The translations under genes were made by a program, and so were the position numbers. DNA of 64,000 bases from Mesorhizobium tamadayense (GTDB lineage: Bacteria > Pseudomonadota > Alphaproteobacteria > Rhizobiales > Rhizobiaceae): the NCBI RefSeq assembly GCF_003863365.1, contig NZ_RQXT01000023.1, forward strand, positions 1 through 64,000. The letters are read 5' to 3'. Position 1 is the stretch's first letter. Each line of letters opens with the position of its first letter. The notes under the pieces are model-generated. The model saw only the letters and a program-made list of their open reading frames with translations, did no database searches and had not been told where the DNA came from. Below, one piece after another: positions 34,834-44,956 of this stretch.

Positions 34834-35841
34834 ATGCTGCTGCAAAGATTTCTCGTTCGTCTCTCGACGATGCTGGTCACGCTGTTCGGCGTGGCCGTCG
34901 TCGTCTTCGTCGTCATCCGGGTGGCGCCCGGCGACCCTATCGCCATGATGCTGCCGCCCGGCGCCAGCGACGACGACATCGCCAGGCTGCGAGCGCTCTA
35001 TGGGCTGGACAAAGGCATCGTGCAGCAATTCTTCATCTGGCTCGGCGGCGTGCTGCACGGCGATTTCGGCACCTCGATCTCGCTGCGCCAGGATGTGCTC
35101 GGCCTGGTCTTCAACCGGCTGCCGGCGACGCTGGAGCTGGCGACCGTGGCCCTTCTGATGGCAGTGGCGATCGGCGCCACTGCCGCGATCCTCGGCGCTC
35201 GGGAACGCGGCACGGCGGTCGAGGCAGGCATCGACATCGCAAGCGGCGCGACGCTTTCCATCCCCGATTTCCTCTGGGGCCTGGTGCTGATCCTACTGTT
35301 CGGCGTGCTTATCCCGGTGTTCGACATTTCCGGCCGCGTGTCGCCGCAGCTCGACCTGCCGTTCGTCACCCAGTTCTATCTCGTCGAGAGCCTGCTTCGG
35401 CTCCGCTTCGACCTCACCTGGGACCTGCTCAAGCACATGCTGATGCCGGCGGTTGCGCTGGCGCTGCCGCTGGCCGCGATCATCGCGCAGCTCTTGAAAC
35501 AGTCGCTGAAGGAAGTGCTCGACCTCGATTATGTCGTGCTGGCGCGAGTGAAAGGTTTTTCCGAAACGCAGGTCATCCTGCGCGAGGCGCTGAAGAACGC
35601 GGCATTGCCGACGCTGACGCTGGTCGGCGTGCAGTTCACCTTCCTGATCGGCGGCACGGTCATCGTCGAGCGGCTGTTCTCCTATGAGGGCCTCGGCAAC
35701 ATGGCAATCGATGCCGTCATCAACCGCGACCTGCCGCTGATCCAGGGCATCGTGCTGGTTTTCGCGCTGCTGTTCGTGCTGATCAACCTCACTGTGGACA
35801 TGATGTATGCGCTGCTCAATCCGAGGCTGCGGCATGGATAA
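34834..35841 (+). CDS. Dpp/Opp-type ABC transporter permease, DppB-like
   Basis: A 335-residue inner-membrane permease. The N-terminus LQRFLVRLSTMLVTLFGVAVVVFVV is the DppB/OppB signature helix. The periplasmic RVAPGDPI pattern is present, and the EAA loop is LARVKGFSETQVILREALKNA (about residues 235-255). Six membrane segments are visible. It overlaps the second permease gene by 8 bp. Confidence 0.9.
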   Translation: MLLQRFLVRLSTMLVTLFGVAVVVFVVIRVAPGDPIAMMLPPGASDDDIARLRALYGLDKGIVQQFFIWLGGVLHGDFGTSISLRQDVLGLVFNRLPATLELATVALLMAVAIGATAAILGARERGTAVEAGIDIASGATLSIPDFLWGLVLILLFGVLIPVFDISGRVSPQLDLPFVTQFYLVESLLRLRFDLTWDLLKHMLMPAVALALPLAAIIAQLLKQSLKEVLDLDYVVLARVKGFSETQVILREALKNAALPTLTLVGVQFTFLIGGTVIVERLFSYEGLGNMAIDAVINRDLPLIQGIVLVFALLFVLINLTVDMMYALLNPRLRHG

Positions 35842-36682
35842 GGCGCGCACCTCAAGCCGCAGAACGAGCCCGAGGCTGTGGCTTGCCGGCGGCTGGCTGC
35901 TGCTTGCGCTGCTGGCGGCGATCTTGGCGCCGCTGGTCGCGCCGCAGGACCCGCTGGCGCAGGATCTGATGCTTGAGCGCCTGCCCCCCTTCTGGCTCGA
36001 CGGCGCCGAGCCCGGCTATTGGCTGGGCACCGACAGCCTTGGCCGGGATCTGTTGTCGCGACTGATCTTCGGCGGACGCATCGCCTTCATCGTTGCGTTC
36101 GCGGCGGCGGCGTCCGCTTGTCTCATCGGCTCGGCGCTCGGGCTCATCGCCGGCTATTTCGGCGGCTGGGCCGACCGCATCATCTCGCGCGTCGTCGATA
36201 TCTGGTTGGCGTTCCCGCCGGTGCTGTTCGCGATCCTCCTAGTGGCGGTGCTGGGCACGGGCCTCAGCTCCGTCATCATCGCCATTGCGGTCATCGACTG
36301 GACGCGCTTCTGCCGGGTGATCCGCGCCGAGGCGATGAGCCAGGCGCGCATGGATTATGTCGAGAGCGCGCGCATCGCCGGTTATGGCCGCATGGGCATC
36401 ATGCTGCGGGAAGTGCTGCCCAATGTGCTGCCTTCGGTGGTCGCGCTGCTTTCGCTTGAGATGGGCATCGCCGTCATCGTCGAGGCGATCCTGTCCTTCG
36501 TCAACCTGTCGATCTCGACCGACGATCCGACCTGGGGCGGCATGATCGCCGAAGGCCGGCTGTCGATCCACCAGGCCTGGTGGGTGCTGGTGTTCCCGCT
36601 GACAACTTTAATCCTCACCGTGCTCTGCTTCAGCCAGTTCGGCGAAGGATTGAAGGCGCGCTTCGATCCGGTGCTGCGATGA
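35834..36682 (+). CDS. Dpp/Opp-type ABC transporter permease, DppC-like
   Basis: A 282-residue permease. After a short basic N-terminus comes a membrane helix (LWLAGGWLLLALLAAILAPL), then the GTDSLGRDLLSRLIFGGRI pattern typical of DppC/OppC. The EAA loop ESARIAGYGRMGIMLREVLPN follows. ATG 35834 lies within the end of the first permease gene. It overlaps the ATPase gene by 4 bp (ATGA). Confidence 0.9.
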   Translation: MDKARTSSRRTSPRLWLAGGWLLLALLAAILAPLVAPQDPLAQDLMLERLPPFWLDGAEPGYWLGTDSLGRDLLSRLIFGGRIAFIVAFAAAASACLIGSALGLIAGYFGGWADRIISRVVDIWLAFPPVLFAILLVAVLGTGLSSVIIAIAVIDWTRFCRVIRAEAMSQARMDYVESARIAGYGRMGIMLREVLPNVLPSVVALLSLEMGIAVIVEAILSFVNLSISTDDPTWGGMIAEGRLSIHQAWWVLVFPLTTLILTVLCFSQFGEGLKARFDPVLR

Positions 36683-37569
36683 GCGCGACAGCGAAACCCT
36701 GCCTCGAAATCCGTTCGCTCAGCGCCGTGCTGGCCAACGGCCAGCGCGTGCTGCGCTCGGTCTCGCTCGCTGTCCAGCCGGGCGAGGTGCGCGCGCTGGT
36801 CGGCGAGAGCGGGGCCGGCAAGACGATGATCGGCAAAGCTGTGCTGGGCGTCCTGCCGAAAAGCGTGCGCATCGTCGAAGGCGAGATGATAATCGAGGGC
36901 GAGGACCTCGGCCGCCTCGATGCAAAAGCGCGGCGGACCCTGATCGGCGCCCGCACGGCGCTGATCCCGCAGGACCCGCTCACCGCGCTCAACCCCTCGC
37001 GCCGCATCGGCCCACAGATGACCGACCGGCTGGTGCGCATCCTCGGCTGGAGCGGCGACAGAGCCGACAGCCGAATCCGCCAGCTGCTCGACGAGGTGCA
37101 GATCCGCGACCCTGAACGAGTGCTCAAAAGCTATCCGCATGAGCTGTCCGGCGGCATGCGCCAGCGCGTGCTGATCGCGGCGGCCTTCGCGGCGGAGCCC
37201 AGGCTGATCGTCGCCGACGAGCCGACGACGGCGCTGGACGTGACCGTGCAGAAGCAGATTCTGCGGCTGATCGCTGAGCTGCAGCGCGACCACGGCACGG
37301 CGATCCTGTTCGTCACCCATGACCTCGGCGTCGTCGCCAAGATCAGCCAGAAGGTGTCGGTGCTCTATGCCGGCAAAGTGGTGGAGGAAGCCGCGACCGT
37401 CGACCTCTTCGCATCACCCCAGCACCCCTACACGCGGGCCCTGATGCTCGCCACGCCGCGCTACACCGACCCCTACGCGTCGCTGAAGCCGGTGGACGAG
37501 ACGGTGCTTGCGGGACTAGCCGCCGAGATCGCCGCCGCCGACCAGGCGTGGAGACCCAGCCATGGCTGA
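36679..37569 (+). CDS. Dpp/Opp-type ABC transporter ATP-binding protein, DppD-like
   Basis: A 296-residue ATPase. Walker A is GESGAGKTMIG (about residue 42), the signature is LSGGMRQRV, Walker B is LIVADEPTTALD, and the H-loop is FVTHDLG. The C-terminal oligopeptide-transporter extension includes FASPQHPYTRALM. The frame is open upstream, but ATG 36679 overlaps the DppC-like stop. It overlaps the partner ATPase by 8 bp. Confidence 0.9.
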   Translation: MSATAKPCLEIRSLSAVLANGQRVLRSVSLAVQPGEVRALVGESGAGKTMIGKAVLGVLPKSVRIVEGEMIIEGEDLGRLDAKARRTLIGARTALIPQDPLTALNPSRRIGPQMTDRLVRILGWSGDRADSRIRQLLDEVQIRDPERVLKSYPHELSGGMRQRVLIAAAFAAEPRLIVADEPTTALDVTVQKQILRLIAELQRDHGTAILFVTHDLGVVAKISQKVSVLYAGKVVEEAATVDLFASPQHPYTRALMLATPRYTDPYASLKPVDETVLAGLAAEIAAADQAWRPSHG

Positions 37570-38386
37570 GCCGCTGTTTTCCGTGCGCGGGCTGCAGGTG
37601 GCGCTGCCCGACATGACCCGCAAGCCGCTCATCGGGCGCGCGCCGTTGGCAGAGATCCTCAAGGGGCTCGATTTCGACCTGCCGAAGGGATCGGTCACCG
37701 GCATCGTCGGCGAGTCCGGTTCGGGCAAGTCGACGCTCGGGCGCGCGCTGGTCAGGCTCATCGAGCCGAGCGCCGGCGCCATCAGCTTCGAGGGGCACGA
37801 CATCGGCCATCTGTCGGAAGCCGAGCTCAGGCCGCTGCGGCGCGACCTGCAGATGATCTTCCAGGATCCGATGTCGTCGCTCAATCCGCGGCACACGATC
37901 TTCAACATCATCGCAGCACCGTTGAGGCAGAACGGCCTTAGCGACGGGCTCAAGGAACGTGTCGGGGAAGCCTTGCAGCGCGTCGGGCTGCCGCAGAATT
38001 TCGCCGGCCGCTACCGCCACGAGCTTTCGGGCGGGCAACGCCAGCGTGTCGGCATCGCGCGGGCGCTGGCACTGTCGCCGAAATTCGTGCTGGCCGACGA
38101 GATCGTCTCCGGCCTCGATGTCTCGACGCAGGCACAGATCCTGACCTTGCTGGAAAAGCTGGCGGTCGAGATGGGACTGACGGTCGCCTTCATCAGCCAC
38201 GACCTGTCGGTCATCCGGCGGCTCTGCCGGCAGGTCATCGTCATGCGCGAAGGCAGGATCGTCGAATTGAGCGCCACCGATGCGTTGTTCGACAACCCCA
38301 AGGAGACCTACACGCGCGACCTGCTCGCCGCCATTCCGCTGCCTGAGATCGACGCGGACTGGCTGCGGCCCAAGGCGCCGGCATGA
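37562..38386 (+). CDS. Dpp/Opp-type ABC transporter ATP-binding protein, DppF-like
   Basis: A 274-residue ATPase. Walker A is GESGSGKSTLG, the signature is LSGGQRQRVGIARAL, and the Walker B region reads FVLADEIVSGLD. In that last motif the usual DEPTSALD is replaced by DEIVSGLD, keeping the catalytic Glu. It is the last gene of the importer; the secreted VOC protein gene follows after 80 bp. Confidence 0.9.
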   Translation: MAEPLFSVRGLQVALPDMTRKPLIGRAPLAEILKGLDFDLPKGSVTGIVGESGSGKSTLGRALVRLIEPSAGAISFEGHDIGHLSEAELRPLRRDLQMIFQDPMSSLNPRHTIFNIIAAPLRQNGLSDGLKERVGEALQRVGLPQNFAGRYRHELSGGQRQRVGIARALALSPKFVLADEIVSGLDVSTQAQILTLLEKLAVEMGLTVAFISHDLSVIRRLCRQVIVMREGRIVELSATDALFDNPKETYTRDLLAAIPLPEIDADWLRPKAPA

Positions 38387-38466
38387 AGTGAGCTTGATAT
38401 CCGCATGCCGACGAGCGGGCCTCGGACGTGCGCAAATGACAAGTCAGCCCGCCAATGGAGGGTGAC

Positions 38467-39066
38467 ATGAACTACGCAATCCAGACTGCGATGCTCGCAG
38501 CCACTTTGTTCGGCTCAATGGGAGCGGCCTCGGCTGACACGATCCCCGGCATGCGCGGGCACGACCATACCGGCATCACCGTGCCCGACATGAAGCAGGC
38601 CGTGGATTTCTTCACCGAAGTGGTCGGCTGCAAGAAGGCGATGTCCTTCGGCCCGTTCGCCGACGACAAGGGCACGTTCATGCAGGATTTGCTCGGCGTC
38701 GACCCGAAGGCGGTGATCGAGGAGATCACCATGGTTCGCTGCGGCAGCGGATCGAACATCGAGCTGTTCAAATACACCGCACCCGACCAGAAGGATTTGA
38801 CGCCGAAGAACAGCGACATCGGCGGCTTCCACATCGCCTTCTATGTGGACGACGTTGCCGCGGCGAAAGCCTATCTCGAGGCCAAGGGCGTGAAGACAAG
38901 GCTGGGACCGCTGCCGGTCAAGGAAGGACCGGCGGCCGGCCAGACCATCCTCTATTTCCAGGCGCCCTGGGGCCTGCAGCTCGAAGCGATCAGCTATCCC
39001 GAAGGCATGGCCTACGAAAAGGACGCCGAGACGGTGCTGTGGAGCCCGAAGGACCCGGCCAAATGA
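38467..39066 (+). CDS. Secreted VOC (glyoxalase/dioxygenase fold) protein
   Basis: A 199-residue protein with two halves of the vicinal oxygen chelate fold. The first half starts HDHTGITVPDMKQAVDFFTEVVGC and the second has GFHIAFYVDDVAAAKAYLEAKG. A signal peptide (about 1-23, ending GAASA) predicts a periplasmic location, rare for this fold. Candidate metal ligands are the His in DHTGI, the His in FHIAF and a late Glu in LQLEAISYP. RBS 'ggaggg' precedes ATG 38467. It stands between the importer and the aromatic CoA genes. Confidence 0.8.
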   Translation: MNYAIQTAMLAATLFGSMGAASADTIPGMRGHDHTGITVPDMKQAVDFFTEVVGCKKAMSFGPFADDKGTFMQDLLGVDPKAVIEEITMVRCGSGSNIELFKYTAPDQKDLTPKNSDIGGFHIAFYVDDVAAAKAYLEAKGVKTRLGPLPVKEGPAAGQTILYFQAPWGLQLEAISYPEGMAYEKDAETVLWSPKDPAK

Positions 39067-39106
39067 TCTGACCCGCGAAGCGCCAGGCGATTATTCAATT
39101 ATAAAA

Positions 39107-39120
39107 CTTTAAGCTTGAAA
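39107..39120. promoter_or_regulatory. Candidate operator, CTTTAAGCTTGAAA
   Basis: A near palindrome 83 bp upstream of the anthraniloyl-CoA monooxygenase gene. It shares CTTTAAGC and a preceding AATTAT with the site at 31367-31380. A MarR protein, such as the one encoded at 42259 in this operon, is the likely binder; this is inference. Confidence 0.45.
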
Positions 39121-39203
39121 TAAATTCCCGCGAGCGCGATACTGAAAGTCGGAACCGCTGGCCTTGCCCGGCGGTTCCGGATGCGAAGAGGAGATCGCAA
39201 GAC

Positions 39204-41498
39204 ATGAAGGTTGCGGTTCTCGGCGGCGGACCGGCCGGACTCTACTTTGCCATCTCGCTGAAATTGCGCGACGCCGCGCATGAGGTGACGGTCTATGAGC
39301 GCAACCGCCCCGACGACACGTTCGGCTGGGGCGTGGTGCTGTCGGCCGAAACACTGGACAACCTGACCAGGAACGATCCGGTCAGCGCAGTCTGGATCAG
39401 GAAGCATTTCGCCTACTGGGACGACATCGCCGTCATCCATGACGGCGAGCGCACGGTCTCCACGGGACACGGCTTCTGCGGCATCGGCCGCAAGCGGCTC
39501 TTGATCCTTCTGCAGCGGCGGGCGCGCGAGCTCGGCATCAAGATGATGTTCGAGACCGATGTCGCCGACCCCAGGCCCTTCATGGAAACGCATGACCTGG
39601 TGGTCGCGGCCGACGGGCTGAACTCGAAGTCCCGCGCCACTTTCGCCGATGTCTTCAAGCCGGACATCGACACCCGCAAATGCAAGTTCGTGTGGCTCGG
39701 CACGACGCAGAAGTTCGACGACGCCTTCACCTTCATCTTCGAGAAGACGGAGCATGGCTGGGTGTGGGCGCATGCCTACCAGTTCGACAGCGAGACCGCG
39801 ACCTTCATCGTCGAATGCAGCGAGCCGACCTGGGAGCGCTTCGGCTTCGGCCAAATGACGCAGCAGGAATCTATCGCCGTCTGCGAGCGCATCTTCGCCA
39901 AGCATCTCGGCGGCCATCCGCTGATGACTAACGCCAACCACATTCGCGGCTCGGCCTGGATCAATTTTCCGCGCGTGCTGTGCGAGCGCTGGTCGTACAA
40001 GAACCTGGCGCTGATGGGCGACGCGGCGGCGTCAGCGCATTTCTCGATCGGCTCCGGCACGAAGCTGGCGCTGGAAAGCGCCGTCGCGCTCGCCGACTAT
40101 GCCGAGTCCGAGCCCGACCTCGAGGCCGCCTTCCGCAAGTATGAGGATGCGCGGCGCACCGAGGTGCTGAAGCTTCAGTCGGCGGCGCGCAATTCGCTCG
40201 AATGGTTCGAGGAAGTCGAACGATACCTCGGACTCGATCCAGTACAGTTCAACTATTCGCTGCTCACCCGCTCGCAACGCATCAGCCACGAGAACCTCAG
40301 GCTGCGCGACGCCGAATGGCTGGCGGGCGCGGAAGAATGGTTCCAGCGCAAGGCCGGCGCCGGCGGCAACATGCTGCGCCGCGCGCCGATGTTCGCGCCG
40401 TTCAGGCTGCGCGACATGTCGCTCAACAACCGCATCGTCGTGTCGCCGATGGCGCAGTACAAGGCGGTCGACGGCTGCCCGACCGACTGGCATTTCGCCC
40501 ACTATGCCGAGCGCGCCAAGGGCGGCGCCGGTTTGCTCTACATCGAGATGACCTGTGTAAGCCCGGAGGGACGCATCACGCCTGGATGCACAGGCTTCTA
40601 CAAGCCGGAACACGAGGTCGCCTGGAAGCGGCTGGTGGATTTCGTCCATACCGAGACGGAAGCGAAGATCTGCGCCCAGATCGGCCATTCCGGCGCCAAG
40701 GGCTCGACGCGGGTCGGCTGGGAAGGGACCGACGTGCCGCTCACCGACGGCAACTGGTCGGTGATGGCACCGTCCGCCGTGCCATGGTCGCCGCAGAATC
40801 AGGTGCCGAAGGCGATGGACCGTGCCGACATGGACGTTGTGCGCGACCAGTTCGTCGCCTCGGCCGAGATGGCCGCCCGCTGTGGCTTCGACATGCTGGA
40901 GATCCATGCCGCGCATGGCTATCTGCTCTCCTCCTTCATCACGCCGGTGACCAACCGCCGCACCGACGCCTATGGCGGCTCGCTGGAAAACCGCATGCGC
41001 TATCCGCTGGAGATCTTCCACGCGGTGCGCGCGGCGTGGCCGTCCGAGAAGCCGATCTCGATGCGCATCTCGGCCAATGATTGGATGGGCATCGAGGGCG
41101 TCACACCCTCCGACGCGGTCGAAATCGCCAAGCTGCTGCATGAGGCCGGCGTCGACCTTTGCGACGTTTCGGCCGGGCAGACCTCGATCGCCGCCAGGCC
41201 GGTTTATGGCCGCATGTTCCAGACTCCGTTCTCCGATCGCATCCGCAACGAGGTCGGCATGGCGACAATGGCGGTCGGCAACATCTATGAGCCCGATCAT
41301 GCCAATTCGATCCTGATGGCGGGACGCGCCGACCTGGTGGCGCTGGCGCGGCCGCATCTCGCCGATCCCTACTGGACGCTGCATGCGGCGGTGGCGCTTG
41401 GCGATCGCGGCGTCAAATGGCCGGATCCCTATCTGCCCGGCCGCGACCAGATCTACCGTTTGGCCGAGCGCGATGCGGCAGCGGGGTTGAAAGTATGA
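39204..41498 (+). CDS. Anthraniloyl-CoA monooxygenase/reductase (annotated in some databases as salicylyl-CoA 5-hydroxylase/oxidoreductase)
   Basis: A 764-residue two-domain flavoenzyme. The N-terminal half is a salicylate-hydroxylase-type FAD monooxygenase (VAVLGGGPAGLYFAISLKL at the start and LMGDAAASAHFSIGSGTKLA near residue 275). From about residue 396 it is an old yellow enzyme domain (FAPFRLRDMSLNNRIVVSPM, then IHAAHGYLLSSFITPVTNRR). This fusion is known from 2-aminobenzoyl-CoA monooxygenase/reductase of Azoarcus, which hydroxylates and then reduces the aromatic ring of the CoA ester. A salicylyl-CoA substrate cannot be excluded. It overlaps the SDR gene by 4 bp and heads the operon. 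Confidence 0.85.
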   Translation: MKVAVLGGGPAGLYFAISLKLRDAAHEVTVYERNRPDDTFGWGVVLSAETLDNLTRNDPVSAVWIRKHFAYWDDIAVIHDGERTVSTGHGFCGIGRKRLLILLQRRARELGIKMMFETDVADPRPFMETHDLVVAADGLNSKSRATFADVFKPDIDTRKCKFVWLGTTQKFDDAFTFIFEKTEHGWVWAHAYQFDSETATFIVECSEPTWERFGFGQMTQQESIAVCERIFAKHLGGHPLMTNANHIRGSAWINFPRVLCERWSYKNLALMGDAAASAHFSIGSGTKLALESAVALADYAESEPDLEAAFRKYEDARRTEVLKLQSAARNSLEWFEEVERYLGLDPVQFNYSLLTRSQRISHENLRLRDAEWLAGAEEWFQRKAGAGGNMLRRAPMFAPFRLRDMSLNNRIVVSPMAQYKAVDGCPTDWHFAHYAERAKGGAGLLYIEMTCVSPEGRITPGCTGFYKPEHEVAWKRLVDFVHTETEAKICAQIGHSGAKGSTRVGWEGTDVPLTDGNWSVMAPSAVPWSPQNQVPKAMDRADMDVVRDQFVASAEMAARCGFDMLEIHAAHGYLLSSFITPVTNRRTDAYGGSLENRMRYPLEIFHAVRAAWPSEKPISMRISANDWMGIEGVTPSDAVEIAKLLHEAGVDLCDVSAGQTSIAARPVYGRMFQTPFSDRIRNEVGMATMAVGNIYEPDHANSILMAGRADLVALARPHLADPYWTLHAAVALGDRGVKWPDPYLPGRDQIYRLAERDAAAGLKV

Positions 41499-42265
41499 GC
41501 GCCACCACGATTGCAGGGCGCCATGCGCTGGTCAGCGGCGGCGGCTCCGGCGTCGGCCGAGCCATCGCGCTGGCGCTCGCCGGTGCCGGTATCAATGTCA
41601 CCATATGCGGCCGGCGCGAGGCAGCCCTCGCCAAGGTCGCGGGAGAGAGCGGCCGCATCTTCGGCATCGCCGCCGACGTCACCGACGAAGCTTCGATGGC
41701 TTCCCTTTACGAAAAGGCGGAAGCGGCGCGCGGACCAATCGACATCGTCGTCGCCAATGCCGGCATGTCCGGCAGCGCCCCGGCGCACAGAACCGCGCTT
41801 GTCGACTGGCGGCGCACGCTCGACGTCAACCTGACCGGTGCCTTCCTGACGGTGAAGCCGGCGCTGGCCGGCATGGCTGCGCGGAAGATCGGCCGCATCA
41901 TCTTCGTCGCTTCAACGGCCGGCTTGAAAGGCTATGCTTACGTCGCTCCCTACGTGGCGGCAAAGCATGGCGTCGTCGGGCTGATGCGGGCGCTCGCGGC
42001 CGAAACCGCCAGATCCGGCGTCACCGTCAATGCCGTCTGCCCCGGCTTCGTCGAAACCGAAATGCTGGAAGAGTCCGTCCAGCGCATCGTCGCAAAGACC
42101 GGCCGGGCCGCCGAAGAGGCACGAGCGAGCCTTGCCGCGATCAACCCGCAGGGCCGCTTCATCCAGCCGGAGGAAGTCGCCGCGGCGGTGCTCTGGCTGT
42201 GCAGCGACGCCGCGCGATCGATCACCGGGCAGGCGATCTCGGTTTCGGGAGGCGAGACATGGTAG
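41495..42265 (+). CDS. Short-chain dehydrogenase/reductase (SDR)
   Basis: A 256-residue NAD(P)-dependent reductase. The cofactor motif is SGGGSGVGRAIA (about residues 14-25). The NAG pattern is in VVANAGMSG, and the catalytic residues sit in ASTAGLKGYAYVAPYVAAKHG (Ser, then Tyr-x3-Lys). In the CoA pathway it could reduce or oxidise the ring ketone left by the monooxygenase/reductase; that role is inferred from position. The start overlaps the previous stop as ATGA, and its end overlaps the MarR gene by 7 bp. Confidence 0.88.
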   Translation: MSATTIAGRHALVSGGGSGVGRAIALALAGAGINVTICGRREAALAKVAGESGRIFGIAADVTDEASMASLYEKAEAARGPIDIVVANAGMSGSAPAHRTALVDWRRTLDVNLTGAFLTVKPALAGMAARKIGRIIFVASTAGLKGYAYVAPYVAAKHGVVGLMRALAAETARSGVTVNAVCPGFVETEMLEESVQRIVAKTGRAAEEARASLAAINPQGRFIQPEEVAAAVLWLCSDAARSITGQAISVSGGETW

Positions 42266-42723
42266 CGGGACCGACCTCCGCCGGGCCGGGCAAGGACAGG
42301 CTGCGCCTGTGGATCAGGCTGCTGCGCGCTTCGCGCACGATCGAGGCCGAGCTGCGCGAGCGGCTGAAGAAGGAGTTCGACACCACGCTGCCGCGCTTCG
42401 ATGTGATGGCGGCGCTCTACCGGTCGCCGGAAGGCATGCTGATGAGCGACCTGTCGCGCTTCCTGCTGGTGTCGAACGGCAATGTCACGGGGATCGTCGA
42501 CCGGCTGGTTTCCGAAGGGCTGGTGACGCGGGCGCGCCGCAATGGCGACCGCCGCACATCTATGGTGCGGCTGACCGAAGAAGGCTCGAAGTCTTTCGCG
42601 GCAATCGCCGCCGCGCATGAAATCTGGGTCGGCGAGCTGCTCGGCAATGTCAGCGAAGACGAGGCGCGCCGACTGACCGGCATGCTGAAATCGTTCCGCA
42701 GCAATTGGGAGGGACGCGAATGA
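42259..42723 (+). CDS. MarR family transcriptional regulator
   Basis: A 154-residue winged-helix regulator. It has LPRFDVMAALYRSPEGMLMSDLS, the recognition helix SNGNVTGIVDRLVSEGLV and a wing ARRNGDRRTSMVRLTEEG. It is set inside the CoA-pathway operon, overlapping both the SDR and hydratase genes, so autoregulation by a CoA-thioester ligand is plausible, as known for several MarR proteins of aromatic degradation. The open frame runs far upstream through the SDR gene; ATG 42259 starts the domain. Confidence 0.9.
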   Translation: MVAGPTSAGPGKDRLRLWIRLLRASRTIEAELRERLKKEFDTTLPRFDVMAALYRSPEGMLMSDLSRFLLVSNGNVTGIVDRLVSEGLVTRARRNGDRRTSMVRLTEEGSKSFAAIAAAHEIWVGELLGNVSEDEARRLTGMLKSFRSNWEGRE

Positions 42724-43532
42724 GCGCCATGGCCAAGCTCAAGCCAAAGCACTTTCTCTGGGAAGTCGAAGGCAAGGTCGCAAAAATCAGGCTCGACCGG
42801 CCGGAGCGCAAGAACCCGCTGACCTTCGACAGCTATGCGGAACTCCGTGACACCTTTCGCGACCTCGCCTATGCCGACGATGTCGACGCCGTCGTGTTCC
42901 TGCCCAATGGCGGCAATTTCTGCTCGGGCGGCGATGTCCACGACATCATCGGGCCGCTGGTCAAGATGGACATGAAGGCGCTGCTCGCCTTCACGCGCAT
43001 GACCGGCGATTTCGTCAAGGCGATGCTCAATTGCGGCAAGCCGATCATCGCGGCAGTCGATGGGGTTGCGGTCGGGGCCGGCGCGATCATCGCCATGGCT
43101 TCCGACATCCGCATCGCCACGCCGGAGGCGAAGACCGCCTTCCTATTCACCCGCGTCGGGCTTGCCGGCTGCGACATGGGAGCCTGCGCGATCCTGCCGC
43201 GCATCATTGGCCAGGGCCGCGCGGCCGAGCTGCTCTACACGGGTCGCACGATGAGCGCCGCCGAAGGCGAGCGCTGGGGTTTCTACAACCGCCTGGTCGA
43301 TGCGGCTGCGCTCGAGGCCGACGCGCTCGACATGGCGGCGCGCATCGTCTCCGGCCCGATATTCGCGCACAGCATCACCAAGACACAGCTCAACCAGGAA
43401 TGGTCGATGGGTCTCGACCAGGCGATCGAGGCGGAAGCGCAGGCGCAGGCGATCTGCATGCAGACCGGCGATTTCGAGAGGGCGTACAAGGCCTTCGTCG
43501 CCAAGGAAAAGCCGGTGTTCGAGGGGAATTGA
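42720..43532 (+). CDS. Enoyl-CoA hydratase/isomerase family protein
   Basis: A 270-residue crotonase-fold protein. The oxyanion-hole parts are present: NFCSGGDVHDI near residue 66 and GVAVGAGAIIAMASDIRIA near 110. Where classical hydratases carry a second catalytic Glu, this one reads RVGLAGCDMGACAILPRI with Asp instead, so it may hydrolyse a ring ketone or isomerise rather than hydrate. A role in opening the alicyclic ring CoA ester is possible. It overlaps the MarR gene by 4 bp. A family B repeat follows. Confidence 0.87.
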   Translation: MSAMAKLKPKHFLWEVEGKVAKIRLDRPERKNPLTFDSYAELRDTFRDLAYADDVDAVVFLPNGGNFCSGGDVHDIIGPLVKMDMKALLAFTRMTGDFVKAMLNCGKPIIAAVDGVAVGAGAIIAMASDIRIATPEAKTAFLFTRVGLAGCDMGACAILPRIIGQGRAAELLYTGRTMSAAEGERWGFYNRLVDAAALEADALDMAARIVSGPIFAHSITKTQLNQEWSMGLDQAIEAEAQAQAICMQTGDFERAYKAFVAKEKPVFEGN

Positions 43533-43569
43533 GGATGGTCGCTTTAACGGAGATGCTGGCGGGACAGCA

Positions 43570-43723
43570 CCCCCCTCTGTCCTGCCGGACATCTCCCCCT
43601 CAAGGGGGGAGATTGGATGTCATGCCTGCTTTCGCCAATCTCCAGCGCTGCAGAAAAAGTGCCGGCGGCGAAGCTGCCAATCTCCCCCCTAGAGGGGGAG
43701 ATGTCCGGCAGGACAGAGGGGGG
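43570..43723. repeat. Palindromic intergenic repeat, family B, copy 3
   Basis: The arms are 'ccccctctgtcctgccgg' and 'ccggcaggacagaggggg', and the centre is 'ctttcgccaatctccagcgctgcagaaa'. It is nearly the same as the copy at 30239. It lies inside the presumed operon, between the hydratase and acyl-CoA dehydrogenase genes. Confidence 0.85.
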
Positions 43724-43763
43724 CGCCGTAGAGCGGAGGCTTTGGAGAGTAGCGGAGGCAAAC

Positions 43764-44912
<1,149 letters not shown>

Positions 44913-44956
44913 GACCATGCCTTGCGAACCGTATTTGAATTAGGGGGAGGCTAGAC

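Noticed and set aside
40032..41384. 450-codon open frame opposite the monooxygenase gene
   Set aside because: Antisense to conserved flavoenzyme domains; low-complexity product.
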